DNA of 64,000 bases from Castanea sativa (lineage: Eukaryota; Streptophyta; Magnoliopsida; Fagales; Fagaceae). The position numbers were made by a program, and so were the translations under genes. Location of the stretch: assembly GCF_040712315.1 (NCBI RefSeq), contig NC_134023.1, positions 67,120,757 to 67,184,756 on the forward strand, given 5' to 3'. Shown here in pieces: positions 35,125 through 46,559 of this stretch. How positions within the stretch are numbered: position 1 is the first letter of the stretch; every line of letters starts with the position of its first letter. The notes under the pieces were generated by a model that searched no databases, was not told the origin of the DNA, and was given only the letters and a program-made list of their open reading frames with translations.

Positions 35125-37677
35125 CTAAGCTTTTGGAGGGGGGTCTTGCTGAGAGATACTGGCGGCCTCGGTCTTTCTCAACTCCAGCTCAAAGGGAGTC
35201 AGGACTTGCTTTCCTTTGTCTGCTGTCTTCATTGGAAGGACGTTGGTTTCCACTTTCTGGCTCAAGTCCTTTTCTGCATCCCCGCCTCCTTCCTGCTCTT
35301 TGTTGGAACCTGAAGGTTCTGTAGGATCTGGAATTAGCTGTGGGACCATTGGAGGCAGAGCAGGGAGAGTTAACTCAGGGGTAGGAGTAGCAGCAGGAGC
35401 CTCTTCAATCTCCTGTATCTCCAGGGGAAGCCAAACGTTCTCGGACTTCCTCAGATCCGAGGATAGAGGAACTCCAGCTACGTTTAGGGCTTCCCCCCAG
35501 ACTTTTGGACAGTACTCCCGGCACAAAGCCGCGAAGGCCTCTGTTAGCTGCTCCTCGGTGGTTGCTACCCCTTCTTCATAGCTCGTCTGCTTGGCATTCT
35601 GTAAAGAGCGTTGGAATGAGCTGGCTTCTTCCTTCATCAGCGCAAGTTCCTTTTCCAAATCCGAGCGTTCCCTTTGGGTTCGGGAGAGCTCATCATCTTT
35701 TTCGCGAAGGAGCTTGCGCTGCCCTTCTATCTGGGTCTTCATTGTCTTCAGATTCGCCTCGGCCCCATTCTTCTCTCTCTTTAGATCAGCCACCTCCGAG
35801 GTAAGCTTCTCATTTTCAGCAAGGGCTGTGCCTAAGGACTTCTCAGTCTCCAGCCTGATTTCAAGCTCAGTTCTGGCCTTCTTCCGAGTGTCTTCTATAA
35901 ATTTCTCGGCCACGAAGACCTCCTGAATGGCCTGTAACAAAGTATGATGGAATCAGGAATAGTAAAAAAAAAACTTATGAATATTGTTAAAAGTGGAATC
36001 TTCCTAAAAATGGGTAAACTTACCAGCGCTAGGTCTCTTTTTAAAGAGAGGAATAGTTGTGGCTGGCTCATTTTTTCCAAGGTTTCCATGTCCTTGGGCA
36101 GCAGAAGAGGGCGCTCCAACACTTCGGCCAAGTGGTGGGCATGGCCTTGTTGAACCGCCCTTATACTGGATTGACAGGAGATGGGTGCACCATCCAATCT
36201 TAAGTCAGGGGACCAGGTGACCGGTGCTCAGCGCACTTCGGCCTCGTCCCTGATCTCCCCGCTTTCAACTGAGCGGGCCCTACCCTTGCCTTTGTCCAGC
36301 TTCTGCTGCTGAACCGGTTGAGGTTGTTGTCGTGGTTTCTTGGGGTCCTTGCTGATCGTCCCCTCGGTCTCCCCCTTTCTCTTCTTTTTGGGATCCTCGG
36401 CTGGAAGTTGTGGCTCGGCGGGAGGAGGGGGAGGTGGCAAAGTTGGAAGAACTTGGGACGCCCCCGTCTTTTTCCCGGCGACCCTCGCACCTCTCTTGGT
36501 TAGGAGATCCTACATCCTATCCATGTTCTCCTCGGATTCGTCTTCTGGTCGGGCAACTACAAACCCTGCAATTCCAGAGGCCTCGGTGGCTTCTTCCTCC
36601 TAGTCAGAAAGTACGACGAACTGATTCCCTCGAGGCCTTTCGGTGTCTTCAAGTTGGAATTGATCTATCTCTTCGTCTAGTGTATGTGAAGAAGACACCT
36701 GCTCTTCTGGAACAACAGTTGCCTGAGTATGCACGGCGAGGGGAATTGCCGCTATGGGCTGGTTGTACAAAACGGTGTGAGGGGCGTCAGGGAGATCGTG
36801 GTCGTCCAAAAAGTGGGGCCGGGCTACGTTTATTCTCCTTCGTCTTCGGTCACCCGCGATTATGGCGTTCTCTATCTCCTGGAAGTCCGAAGAGATGGGA
36901 TTGTACCCCAGAATCAGATGAGCAGCTCTAAGTTGTAAGTCCTCGCTGACAAACACCTCGGAGCGAAGCACTCGGTTTAGATCGGCAACGCTGCAGTGGC
37001 TCAAGCGCGGATGCACGTGTTGCTTATCTGCAAAGAAAGACGTGAAAGTGAACAACATGGTCAGATTCACACAGCCAGTGATAAAGTTAAAAAAATGTAA
37101 ATACATGTTAGTGTGCATGTTTGTGAGTATTAAAGGAAGTTGTGAGATGGGGAGGTTAATCCTAAGGTGTCGCACCTGGATTTTCCCACTTAACTGGGCA
37201 GTGGAGGCCGTCGTGCCAATTCCCAGAGACGATCAGGTAGTCATCCTTCATGCCTTTGTTGGATTTGGGCAGACAGGAGATTAGCCTAACGACGCTGGAG
37301 CGGGATTTAATATAGTAACCTACGTTGGAGAGTTTATGGGACTCGTACAAAAAGACAACATCGTGCCAGGTGAGGTTTAGACCCATTTGCTCGTTTAAAG
37401 CATCGACGCTACCCAAAACTCTAAAAACGTTTGGGAGGCACTGATCGGGACACAACCGGTGGTTGCGAAGGTACTCCCTAGTTACAGGTTTCATTGGGAG
37501 GGTCATCCCACCCTCTATAAAGGCTATCATTGGGATGATCACCTCTCCCTCTTTTTTAGAACCGGCCACGGCTTTTGCCGGGCAATATTTTAAACCTACA
37601 TCGCCGGGAATATCATACTTGGCTCTGAAGCCTTCCATTCCAGCGGCGGTATCAACTAGACACTTAAACCTACCCAT
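35125..37677 (-). pseudogene. Antisense spliced gene of the Tat element (extra ORF), 3 stops
   Basis: Opposite strand to gag-pol. Exons 37677-37176, 37027-36024 and 35931-35125 join in phase through GT-AG introns 37175-37028 and 36023-35932 (donors GTGCGA and GTAAGT; acceptors TTTGCAG and TTACAG), giving 770 codons plus stop. The N-terminal domain has I-P-M-I-A-F-I-E-G-G-M, V-T-R-E-Y-L, V-D-A-L-N-E and a W-H-D-G-L end; it resembles in layout the 'putative gypsy type transposon' family (PF04195), from memory. A Pro/Lys-rich linker (about 36230-36450) follows, then a long coiled coil (about 35930-35560) and an acidic tail. In-frame stops TAG 36602-36600, TAG 36512-36510 and TGA 36230-36228. ATG 37677 is chosen; an upstream exon 38103-37784, spliced in phase over 37783-37670, is possible but has no ATG. 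Function unknown. Confidence 0.75.
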
Positions 37678-38170
37678 CAGAAAAGAACGAAAGGCTAAAC
37701 TCTAAAGGGGAGAATATCTACGAGGACAGCCGAGGACTATATCCGAGGAGAAAAGGTTAAGAATAGAGAGAGCAAAAACTTACAAAGTTGAAGGTGTGCA
37801 AATTTCCACAGTTTTCTGCAGGTAAAGTATGACTGCTGATGTTTTGATGGGATTAGCCCCTGGGAAATTAAATGAGGGCGCAGGTTCCCGAAGCGTCACG
37901 ATGTGCGGAAAAGCGGCCTCGAAATTATATTCGTCCCGCCCAAATTTTCGTGGAGTAACGAGAACCGTTGGATACCCATCTCGCCGTTGAACGTGGGGGA
38001 CAAAGTGTAGCTTACAGCAATAAATGCGCGCGTTTTTGAAAATAAAACCGCCAAGTGGTATCTTCTGGGAAGCGAAACGATTTCCACACGTGCAATCACT
38101 CACAAAGTTTATGGAGTATGTTCTCGTCAGATCAAAACCCTATTTTTCTCCTTGGACGGTGAAAATTAGA

Positions 38171-38185
38171 GTTTTGAGGGGCTAT
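38171..38185 (+). other. Polypurine tract of the Tat element
   Basis: GTTTTGAGGGGCTAT directly precedes the TG of the 3' LTR. Confidence 0.7.
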
Positions 38186-38936
38186 TGTGGGGAGTAAAAA
38201 GACCCTGATGGAAATGTGGGCCTTTGGGCCATGCTAAGGAAGGCCGACCTGCTCTTGGGTTTAGAACTTGTTAGTACTACGGGTCGGCCCATATGCCGAG
38301 GATCCGAGGATCCAGCCGAGGGTGAATTTCCCTTCGGACGGACACTGGAGAACTCGGGATTTCATGGTAAAGGTTAGGGAATGACACGGCCAAGACCAAT
38401 AGTTAAAGGGGGTAAACCCTTGAATGTCCTAGAAGCACCGATGTTAGAGAAATACCAAAGATAAAAGCTGCCACCTCCGCATTAAAGATCCTGCACCTAC
38501 CACCCTGGCCACATTAATGGGGAAGTGACACCTGAATAGTGGAAGGGAAACTTCTGGTTACTATTCAAAGGCACTGAGAAAAGAAATATCTAGGCTAAAG
38601 GGGAGTTGGGGCAACACGTGTACAAAGTATCAAAAAGAGGAGTATTTAAAGAGCAACCTAGAACAGAAAGAGGGGGCTCCCTTCTTTGTAATCTAAAAGA
38701 AAAAGAAAAAAAGAGAAAGAGATAATATAAGAACAACTCTCGGCTTACGTCCGAGCAGGTTGATTTACAATATTCCTTGTTGTTTTCAAGTGTTTGCAAT
38801 CTTTGGCTTGTCATTTAATCCTCAAACACTTCTAACCTGAGTTTCAAGCCCACACTCTACAAATTCATATTGTTTAAGGCTCATTGGGCCTGAGCCCGTA
38901 ACTGTTCTTGGGACCAGGTGCAATTGTCCACTTACA
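38186..38936 (+). repeat. 3' LTR of the Tat element
   Basis: Partner of 27690-28440; ends CTTACA, followed by the GAAAT duplication. The antisense gene starts within about 0.5 kb of this LTR, so its transcript could begin in or near it (inference). Confidence 0.96.
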
Positions 38937-38941
38937 GAAAT

Positions 38942-40731
38942 CATGACCTTTTTTATTTATTTTATTTTATTATTTCACAACTAATATTTTTGGAAAACAC
39001 TATACATGTGAATCGATTTATTCTCTATATTTCAGCTTGGACTTTGTTTTGTAAATAATTTTTATAAGAGGTAATTATAAATATTCCGAGAGTATTATAA
39101 ATGTATACTCCTTCCTTCTCACATAATAATGGAGTACATTTTTTTTAATATTCTATAATTTTCCCGCTATAAGTGGCACCGAGATTTATAACATTATTTA
39201 TTTATCTTGTTTATTCTATATCAAGTGATTTTCACATATGAAAATGCTTCACTAGGTATTAATTAGTTCAATTCCAAGGAAAAATTTTAGGCACTCCTAA
39301 TAGTTGTTAAGTGAAAGTGAATCATGTGTATTGCCCATGATATAAACAATTGAACACACATCAGCTTCAATCATGATTGGAGCCATACTTTATCCCAATT
39401 CCAACCAGATCTTACCAGCCACCCTATTGCCTTTTTCTTTATTAGCATTAGTGACATGTTTGACGTCTTTGTGTTCAAGTGTTAGTCAAGTAATGAAACA
39501 AAACAAAAGGATGAAATTAAGGCAAGTAATGACAAACTCATCTACGGATTATTTGGAAACTAACAAAGAAACAAACCCTAGTAAACCTTGATCCAAATTG
39601 TTTCTTTACTTCTTCTTCTTATATTATTATTTGGAAGTATAAAATTTGGAAACAAGGTAAAATTTTAGTTTTTCTCCCACAATAGAAAATATTCCCCTCT
39701 AAAAATTAAAACTCATGAGTCCCGACACTTGAAAATAGTCTTTTATGTCAAGGCCAAATATATTACAAAAGATTTTATCTATTGCGTTACCAAAATGTCT
39801 TTTTATTGTTTAGTGAAAAAGTAACCTACATCTATATCTATATCCAATAATTTTAAATTAAAAAAAAAAATTGTTTATTTGTTGACCACTTCTAATATCG
39901 TCACATAGATTTTTGAAAGCACTTTTTTTCACATCATCATTTTAATATTAGTTTCTATTTGATTTTTAAAATTATATTAAAAATAATGCTAAACTATATT
40001 GTTTAAACTTATTGGAACTCATCGTATTTTTGGATAAAGTAACCCAACAATCAATAAATTCTTATCAAATTATATTTTATCTTCTCTAAACAAATTATAA
40101 TTAAATTACATAAGTAATTTTCTACAAATTAATTTTATTTTTAATCTATTAATACTTATTAATTAAATATGTATCATATTTTTTTGTCAAAGTTTCCTCG
40201 GTTTTGAATAGATTAACATTTAGTAATATAAATAAGTCGAAGCTCAATAGAGAATGTAAATTAGATTCTAATTCCACTCTAATTTTATGGCAAGTGCCAT
40301 TCAATTAGATTTCAAATACTCTCTAACTTTGTGCTAAGTGTTTTTATAATTTAAAACTAGTTCATTCCTTGTAAAAAGTAATTTATGTCCACTTTCAACC
40401 CCAATTAAAAATATTTCTAGCCTATTAAAAAATAAATAAGTTTTTTTTTTTTTTTTTTGGAAACTTAAACCTGGGCCCTATTACCCTCCTTACCGCACAA
40501 GAATTTATACATGTAGAGTGACTATTACACCATGAGTTTTTTTTTTTTTTTGTTGAAAATCTACCCCATGAGTTAGTGATATTCAAACACGTACATTAAT
40601 AATATTAAACTTAGGTATAAAAGTTTCTTATGTAATTATAATCGTGAATATTTTTTAATGCACATGTATATATGAAAGGATTACGTACTAGTAAAATTGA
40701 TTTATGTCATTTTTTTTAATTGTGCAAGTAG
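38942..40731. other. AT-rich intergenic DNA
   Basis: No confident gene. A 72-codon frame from ATG 39373 to 39591 has one hydrophobic stretch, but no homologue is seen in the duplicate units and it is weakly supported. Long T runs near 40440 and 40540. Confidence 0.5.
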
Positions 40732-41244
40732 AAAGAAGCTCATTCCTCCACGAGTTCCATAAACCTCTTAACCTTCTGCTATCAATCTTTCTTGGCATTC
40801 TTGGAGTAGAGTTTTAAGGCTCGGGTATCTCTCCACCTAAGAGAACATGGTGCAATCATGCTAGTCTTTATCATGATTAATTGCAGTTATCTACGGTACT
40901 GCATTTTTGGGTATTAAATTAGGACCTCAAACGCAACCTACCCCCCATTGTTAAAGATTGTTTGTGTCATTTGTGCAATCCTTGCATGCGAGCTACTTGC
41001 TTCAATCCTTGTCGATCCCTTAAGGTTGTTCCTGATTAATTTATGTGGAATCCTAGTAGAGGTGCTGCGTCGTTGGCACAAACAAATTTATGCCTTCCTC
41101 TATCACCCAACAATCCTAGTACTTAATACATTCAGAAATTTGTTCCACAAGATTTGCAAAGCATTCAACAACTTTAGTTTAAAGAGCATGACAAAGAATC
41201 AAGATCAAGATGAGGGTGGCGGTCAGCATGCAAATATCATATAA
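40732..41244 (+). pseudogene. Small membrane-protein gene, copy 2 (broken)
   Basis: Aligned to exon 2 of the copy at 52426-52906. The 5' part reads E-F-H-K-P-L-N-L-L-L-S-I-F in one frame, hits TAA near 40818, then after a frameshift the C-terminal 98 codons from 40948 are open: C-V-I-C-A-I-L-A-C-E-L-L-A-S-I-L-V, then N-L-C-G-I-L-V-E and a polar tail rich in Asp/Gln. The splice acceptor (CAAGTAG) is one base shorter than in copy 3, which also disturbs the phase. No exon-1 match was found upstream within 1.8 kb of the gypsy end. Two hydrophobic spans remain. Confidence 0.6.
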
Positions 41245-41631
41245 TTGGCCCATTTGTGTGGGATTATCAAAGATTGCTTCTACACTTATGAATCATATAG
41301 TAAATAACGTCTAATTGATACAAAATTTGAGGTGACTCTTTGACTGTGAAAGACTTAAAAAGTAGTTTGAATTCTTTTTTAGTTAGATGAGAAGCTAATT
41401 GCCTTATTCTTGTGGCTTAGCAATCTAGACCTGCATTGTTTTTACCCATGGGCCCAAACCCATCTCCTTATCCCAATGTGGGTCTTCTTCCCTTCAAAGG
41501 AAGATGGGTTGGGCCCTAGTTCTTTTTTTTTTTTAATATTCTAATGAAATAGTATATTCGAATTTTGAAGACCCAATCCCACTTTTGGGCTTTGATTACT
41601 CAGCTTTTGTAAAAAAATATTAAAGGGTTCA

Positions 41632-41694
<63 letters not shown>

Positions 41695-42442
41695 TAGGGA
41701 AACCCAAATTAGAAATAAAAACTCTTATTTATGAATGTCATTTTGCGATAAGAAAAATGGTGTTTGTTTTATTAAACACAAGTTCAGGGTCTAATTACAT
41801 CATGAAAAAGTGTGAGGTACCCTTGTGCACCTGGTGCGTCCATCATTCTTTACGGAGTAAATAAGGGAAATAAAATGTTTAATTAATTATTTAATGCACA
41901 CATTATTATTCAAATTACAGTAATATTTTTATTATGGAAAGCATGCAAAGAGCTAATTCTTCTAAGTTATTATTTGCATATAAGAAGTTAAATTATCTGG
42001 TTTTGGATTTCGTTTGTAAGTTTTGAAAGAATTTGAATCTTTGATTTGAAGTTGAATCAATTCATATGATATTAGTTTGGTCCAAGAGAGAAAAGTGGGC
42101 TTTGTCTTTTTAATAAACGTGGGTTTGAAATTAAATTCCCATGAAAGTGGGCTGGGTTGGTGTTATTTATTATTGAAAGCAGGCAATTTTAATTGAAACG
42201 GTGAATTAGATGGAGCTTTTTGTCAGCTTGAAGTTAAATTTGTCCCCCCTTAAGACTGGTTTTTTTCTTTCCAAATATTTTTATTAATCTGTCTTGCAAA
42301 TTCAGAGAAAGGTAAATCAAGAACAAGAAAAACAAACATACTTGGAAAAAGTTGAAATTTTTTTGGAGAGGAAATTAAAGTTCCATGAAAATTTGTGTAT
42401 TTTCTCTTTATTTTCTACTTCTCCTCCCAGGAGTCTCTCTAA

Positions 42443-42562
42443 GGGCCTGTTTGGATTAAGCGGAGAGGGAGTAGAGTAGAGTAGAGTAGAATTAGCTAAA
42501 AATAGGGTAATTTTGGGCCAACTCTACTCCCCCCCTACCTCCGCCTCAATCCAAATGGACCT
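42443..42562. mobile_element. Tourist-like MITE, copy 2
   Basis: GGGCCTGTTTGGATTA at the left and AATCCAAATGGACCT at the right, flanked by TAA (42440-42442, 42563-42565). Interior GGAGTAGAGTAGAGTAGAGT matches the copies at 12001 and 45848. Confidence 0.8.
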
Positions 42563-42759
42563 TAAGACTTTCAATGTAGCTTAATGATTAAAGAGCCATC
42601 TGAGACATTTTATCTAATTTTCCTGTTTGATTCTAGTGGTCAATTTTATGTGCAATGTAATGTCTACACGCCTGATTTTGATTTTACAACACCATTAATT
42701 AGTTAAGATTATGATTATTATTAATTTTTTGAGTTATTTTTACTAATTACAATTTGGAA

Positions 42760-42880
42760 TTCGGTCCACATCGGTCTATTCGGTCTACTTTAGTCCATGT
42801 GATTCACTTTGGTCCAATTCAGTCCACTTCAGTCCAATTCAATCCACTTTGGTCCAGTTTGGTCAATTTTAGTCCAATTC
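42760..42880. repeat. Minisatellite of ~10-bp GGTCCA units
   Basis: About twelve imperfect copies of a unit like ATTCRGTCCA or CTTTGGTCCA in direct orientation. Confidence 0.8.
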
Positions 42881-44447
42881 AATGTACTTACTTAAATATG
42901 GGAATAGACAAGTTTGTATTGGGAGTACTATTAATTATTTAAGTAATATCAATTGTAATTATATGTTAAGTTTTAATTATCATGATAATCTTCTTAATAG
43001 AATGAGGAATAATAAATTTGAAACTTAAAAATTTTAGTTAGAGCATCTCTAATAGATTAGCTAAATCTATTTTTTGGAGAACAAACCCCAAAAATCAACT
43101 CCAACAGATTCTCCAAATGCAAAACTTTTCCAATTTTTTTTTGAAGTTGCTACAGTGCTTCTCTAGATATAGAAAACACAGTAGCAACTTCAAATGAATT
43201 TTTCTACTTAAAAAAAATCATACAACTCAATAAAAAATAATTCTTTCTCTTTCCTCTCACAACGGCTACAAACATTCACAACGGCTACAAACACAACAAT
43301 CTTTCTCTTAAACATCTCTAAACTCAAGCATAATCAAAATACAAACTCAAAAACACAATCTTAAAATTAATCAAATCATAAAAATAAAAGCAAAATAAGA
43401 AAAAAGAAAAAGAAAAGATCAAAATCATCTGACCCATTTAGGCTACATTGGGAGGAAGATGAGCGGTGGCAGGGCGGTAACAATTTATGTGCAACATGCA
43501 TTACTCAAAACAAAGTTCATACTCTCATTGCACCAGGCACGTCATACTGCTCATTGCACCAGCCACAACAATTTCTCCATGTAGTATTTTTCTTAAAGAA
43601 AATTTTTTTGGTCAAATTTTTTTTTTTTTTTTCTCTTTTCTAGCAAAGAAAGTAGGACCACATATAGCTTAATAGAATTGCATCCGTCCGTACACTTCTA
43701 GAACTCCAAGGTGGTCATTCTTCAACCCATATTATAGCAGCTTGGCCGTCCTTTATATTTTATATTTGAATACAGATAATTGTTTAAGTTTAAGTTGACT
43801 AGGGAGCGAGTAGGGACTAGGGAGGGACAACAAAAACACATTTGTACCTTAAAGTCTCTTTGTTTTCAATGAGGAATTTTTTTTATATTATGCTACAGTC
43901 GTTTAGTTGCTTGGTTAGGAAGTTTTAGCCACAGCCACACACACGAACATCAGTGGTTTGCAAAGTCTTCTTCCTCTTTTCTGAATTGCACTTGGGGTTA
44001 ACAATGGTTAGCTTTTCTAGAAGGCAGTTTTAGAATAATGTTCAATGCAACAAACGAAGAAACTGGAATTTAATATTGATACACATGGCCCACTTCACCA
44101 TCCAAATATTTGCAAAATTTCAAACTAATTGTTTGTCAGCTTTTACCTGATTATTATCATCGTCGAGTAAGGAGTAACTCGAGTTATTTATGAGTATTAC
44201 TAAGAATTTTCCTTACTAAAATTAAGTTGATCGTACACATAGCTGCTTAAAAGGAATATTTCATACACATGATGGAATAATTACATGCTAAAAGAGTTCT
44301 TTTAGCGAAAGAAAATATATAAATATAATAAATTTTACAATTTTTTTCTCAACGTAAGAATTAAAGTATTATTAAATTATTTACATTTGTCATTTACTAT
44401 GACAATGAAAATAAAAATAATGGTTTGGAGCAATTGTTTTATTTGTG

Positions 44448-44479
<32 letters not shown>

Positions 44480-45031
44480 CTCCTCTTTAATCTATAACAA
44501 AAATCCCACCTTTTTAAATGCAAACTATTTACAAATGTTGAACATTCCGATTTAAAAAATTCAAATTTCTTATTAAAAGAGGTGTGGATGACAGTTTAGG
44601 TGGACGGTGAAATAGAACTAAATGTTGAATATTTTGATTCAATTTTTTGGAGAGAGGAAAAGTGAACTCTCATATGTTCAAGATCCAAAAACTAGTTTTT
44701 AAATGTAAGAATTTAGATCTTCAATAGAGCCAAATTTTCTCTATTATTTATTTTATTTTATTTTTTTTGGATGAATTGAAATATATCATTGAAGAAAGAA
44801 AACCAAGAACAGACTGGGAATAAATAAATAAATAAATTAGGCAGCCTCTTCCCTCACGGCAACACAAAAGGGAGAGGGGCATTGAGCAGAAAGCTATAGT
44901 CAACACCAAACTTTTCAAGGTTCCATTACCAAGGACATGGGGTCCATTACAAGACTTGGGGGTCCAAGAAAATAAACAAAATTCAGAGTCTTTTGTTATT
45001 ATCAACCACATCTGCAGGAACCCAGTCAAAA

Positions 45032-45644
45032 GCAAGGCCAGCTAAATGGGTGAGCCAGAGATACGGTAGTCTAAGCCTTAAGTAAAAAAAGGGTCCTCAA
45101 AATTTAACTAATAAGGTTATTTATAATCAATAAATAAAATAATATTTTTTTATTAAATAAAAAAAAATAAAAAAAAATATAACATTCACAATATTTTTTA
45201 TAACGCTTTTATAACTAATGCTAAGTAGTAGATTGTTACAACCTATCATTGATGGCAAAAAAAATAATTATAGTGATATTTTTAAATAGAAAACAAAAAA
45301 CAACTTAAAACCTAGGATTTGTTGTAAAAAATATTGTGAATGTTGCACTTCTAAAAAAAATAAAAATAATAATAAGAGTTGAGTTAACAAATTTTTACTA
45401 GTTCTCATCTAAGTCTACTACTAATACCACTCTTTTATTTACCATTATCAATCTGCCACATCAATAAGTATGAAAAATTTTATCAAATTTTTTCTGTCTA
45501 TAAAATTTCTAAAAAAGAAAAGAAAAACTTCTATGTAGTTCATGTTAATTAGTAGTAATTTTGCATTTAAAATAACATAATCAATTTTTGCCTTAAGCCC
45601 CAAAATGTATCAAGCCGCCCTTTGTCAAAAGAGTCAGATTATTA
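45032..45644. other. Unit-2-specific insertion containing a MITE
   Basis: Unit 3 reads CCAGTCAAAAGGCCTTGTAC without interruption at 61703, whereas here AGTCAAAAG at 45023 and AAAAGGCC at 45643 are separated by about 0.6 kb. Inside, 45181-45345 has inverted ends AACATTCACAATATTTTTTA. No gene. Confidence 0.6.
45181..45345. mobile_element. MITE-like inverted repeat
   Basis: AACATTCACAATATTTTTTATAAC (left) and the inverse of CAACATTCACAATATTTTTTACAAC (right) enclose about 115 bp. Similar in style to 54345-54515. Confidence 0.65.
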
Positions 45645-45847
45645 CAAAAGGCCTTGTACACAAATGTGACAAAATCTCCTTCAATAAAAAAGCCTTGGTC
45701 CTATTTCTCTTCTCTTTCCTGATATTGAACATAATTATAACTTATGTCCATAAAAACTACTTAAAATAGAATATTAGCAGCTTAAAAAAGCTGTGTAACT
45801 TGATGATCAATATTGTTGCAAGATTATAGTTGATTATTTAATCGTTA

Positions 45848-45968
45848 ATGATCAATTTGGATTGAGGGAGAGAGAAGAAGAGTAAAGTAGAATTGGCTAA
45901 AAATTAGGCTAATTTTCTGCTTACTTTATTCTACTCCTCCTCCCTTTTCCCTTTATCCAAACAAACCA
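45848..45968. mobile_element. Tourist-like MITE, copy 3, with empty-site evidence
   Basis: Flanked by TTA (45845-45847, 45969-45971). The equivalent place in unit 1 (GATCGTTAAGTGAATGGTAT at 19719) has a single TTA and no element, confirming a 121-bp insertion with a 3-bp duplication. Confidence 0.85.
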
Positions 45969-46559
45969 TTAGTAAATAGTATTACTAATATTTTTTGATA
46001 ATCAAATAGTATTACTAACATGGAGTAATGGATCATTTTCCCTCTTCCTTGTGTGTGTATATTTGTTTCTCAAAAAAAAAGATGGATTAATGGAATTGGA
46101 TCATTGTATAATTGTATAATTAGTTCTAGGCGTGGGACTTGTGGATCTTAGAAGGAAAGGTTAAGAGAGAAGTACAAAAAACCTTTACGTCTCCTTGACT
46201 TAGGTTACCTTTTCTTGACTAGTTATATTCTGCTAAAAATATAATGTTTTATTCATTAATCAAATATTCTTGGGTGTTTCCTTACAAATTTTATTTAATT
46301 ATTTGAGCTATATTGATTTAAAGAAAAGAGCTAGATTTTCTTTCTCATTAAAATACTACACATTTATTTGGTTCAACGGGTTATTAAGAAGTTTTATTTT
46401 CCTTCGGACTTGGATTAAGGATGTGTTAATTTTGTGAAAGTAACAAAGTTTGAATGCACTGTAAATTTCTAAAATATTATTGATTAAAATGGCATGTGTC
46501 TTACCATTTAAATTCAATGATAGGACTCGCCAAAGAGTTGTATCAAAGTGACATGGGCA

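Larger units (their letters stand above)
27690..38936 (+). mobile_element. Ty3/gypsy Tat-type LTR retrotransposon with antisense gene
   Basis: Two 751-bp LTRs (27690-28440, 38186-38936; TG...CA) and a perfect 5-bp target duplication GAAAT (27685-27689, 38937-38941). Inside: primer site, gag, protease, RT, two RNase H domains, integrase, a 151-bp tandem array, an antisense spliced gene and a polypurine tract. The dual RNase H and the extra ORF after pol are hallmarks of the Tat lineage. The plus-strand frame is damaged by one small frameshift and nine stops; the length (11,247 bp) is normal for Tat. Confidence 0.96.
41245..43550. other. Intergenic DNA of unit 2 with several repeats
   Basis: No gene. 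Holds a (TA)n microsatellite at 41634-41690, a Tourist-like MITE at 42443-42562, a GGTCCA minisatellite at 42760-42880, and a small inverted repeat GAAGTTGCTACAGTG/CAGTAGCAACTTC at about 43144-43192. Confidence 0.6.
43560..46475. repeat. Unit 2 of the tandem duplication (core block)
   Basis: Collinear with 53755-54950 plus 61160-62390 (unit 3) and, from about 44890, with 19440-20290 (unit 1). Shared phrases: CTACAGTCGTTTAGTTGCTT (43905; 54099), CATTGAAGAAAGAAAACCAA (44788; 61483), CTAAAAATATAATGTTTTATTC (46214). Extra DNA in this unit: 45032-45644 and the MITE 45848-45968. Confidence 0.85.

Noticed and set aside
37780..38103. Certain first exon of the antisense Tat gene
   Set aside because: Splicing would be in phase, but there is no ATG in frame and ATG 37677 gives a complete N-terminal domain; kept only as a possibility.
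22921..38950. AAATCATGAC on both sides of the Harbinger-Tat pair as a duplication of a composite insertion
   Set aside because: Each element has its own proper TSD (TTA and GAAAT); the shared 10-mer is probably chance or a small pre-existing repeat.
39373..39591. 72-codon frame with one hydrophobic segment, considered as exon 1 of the membrane gene copy 2
   Set aside because: It shows no similarity to exon 1 of copy 3 and has no matching sequence in other units.
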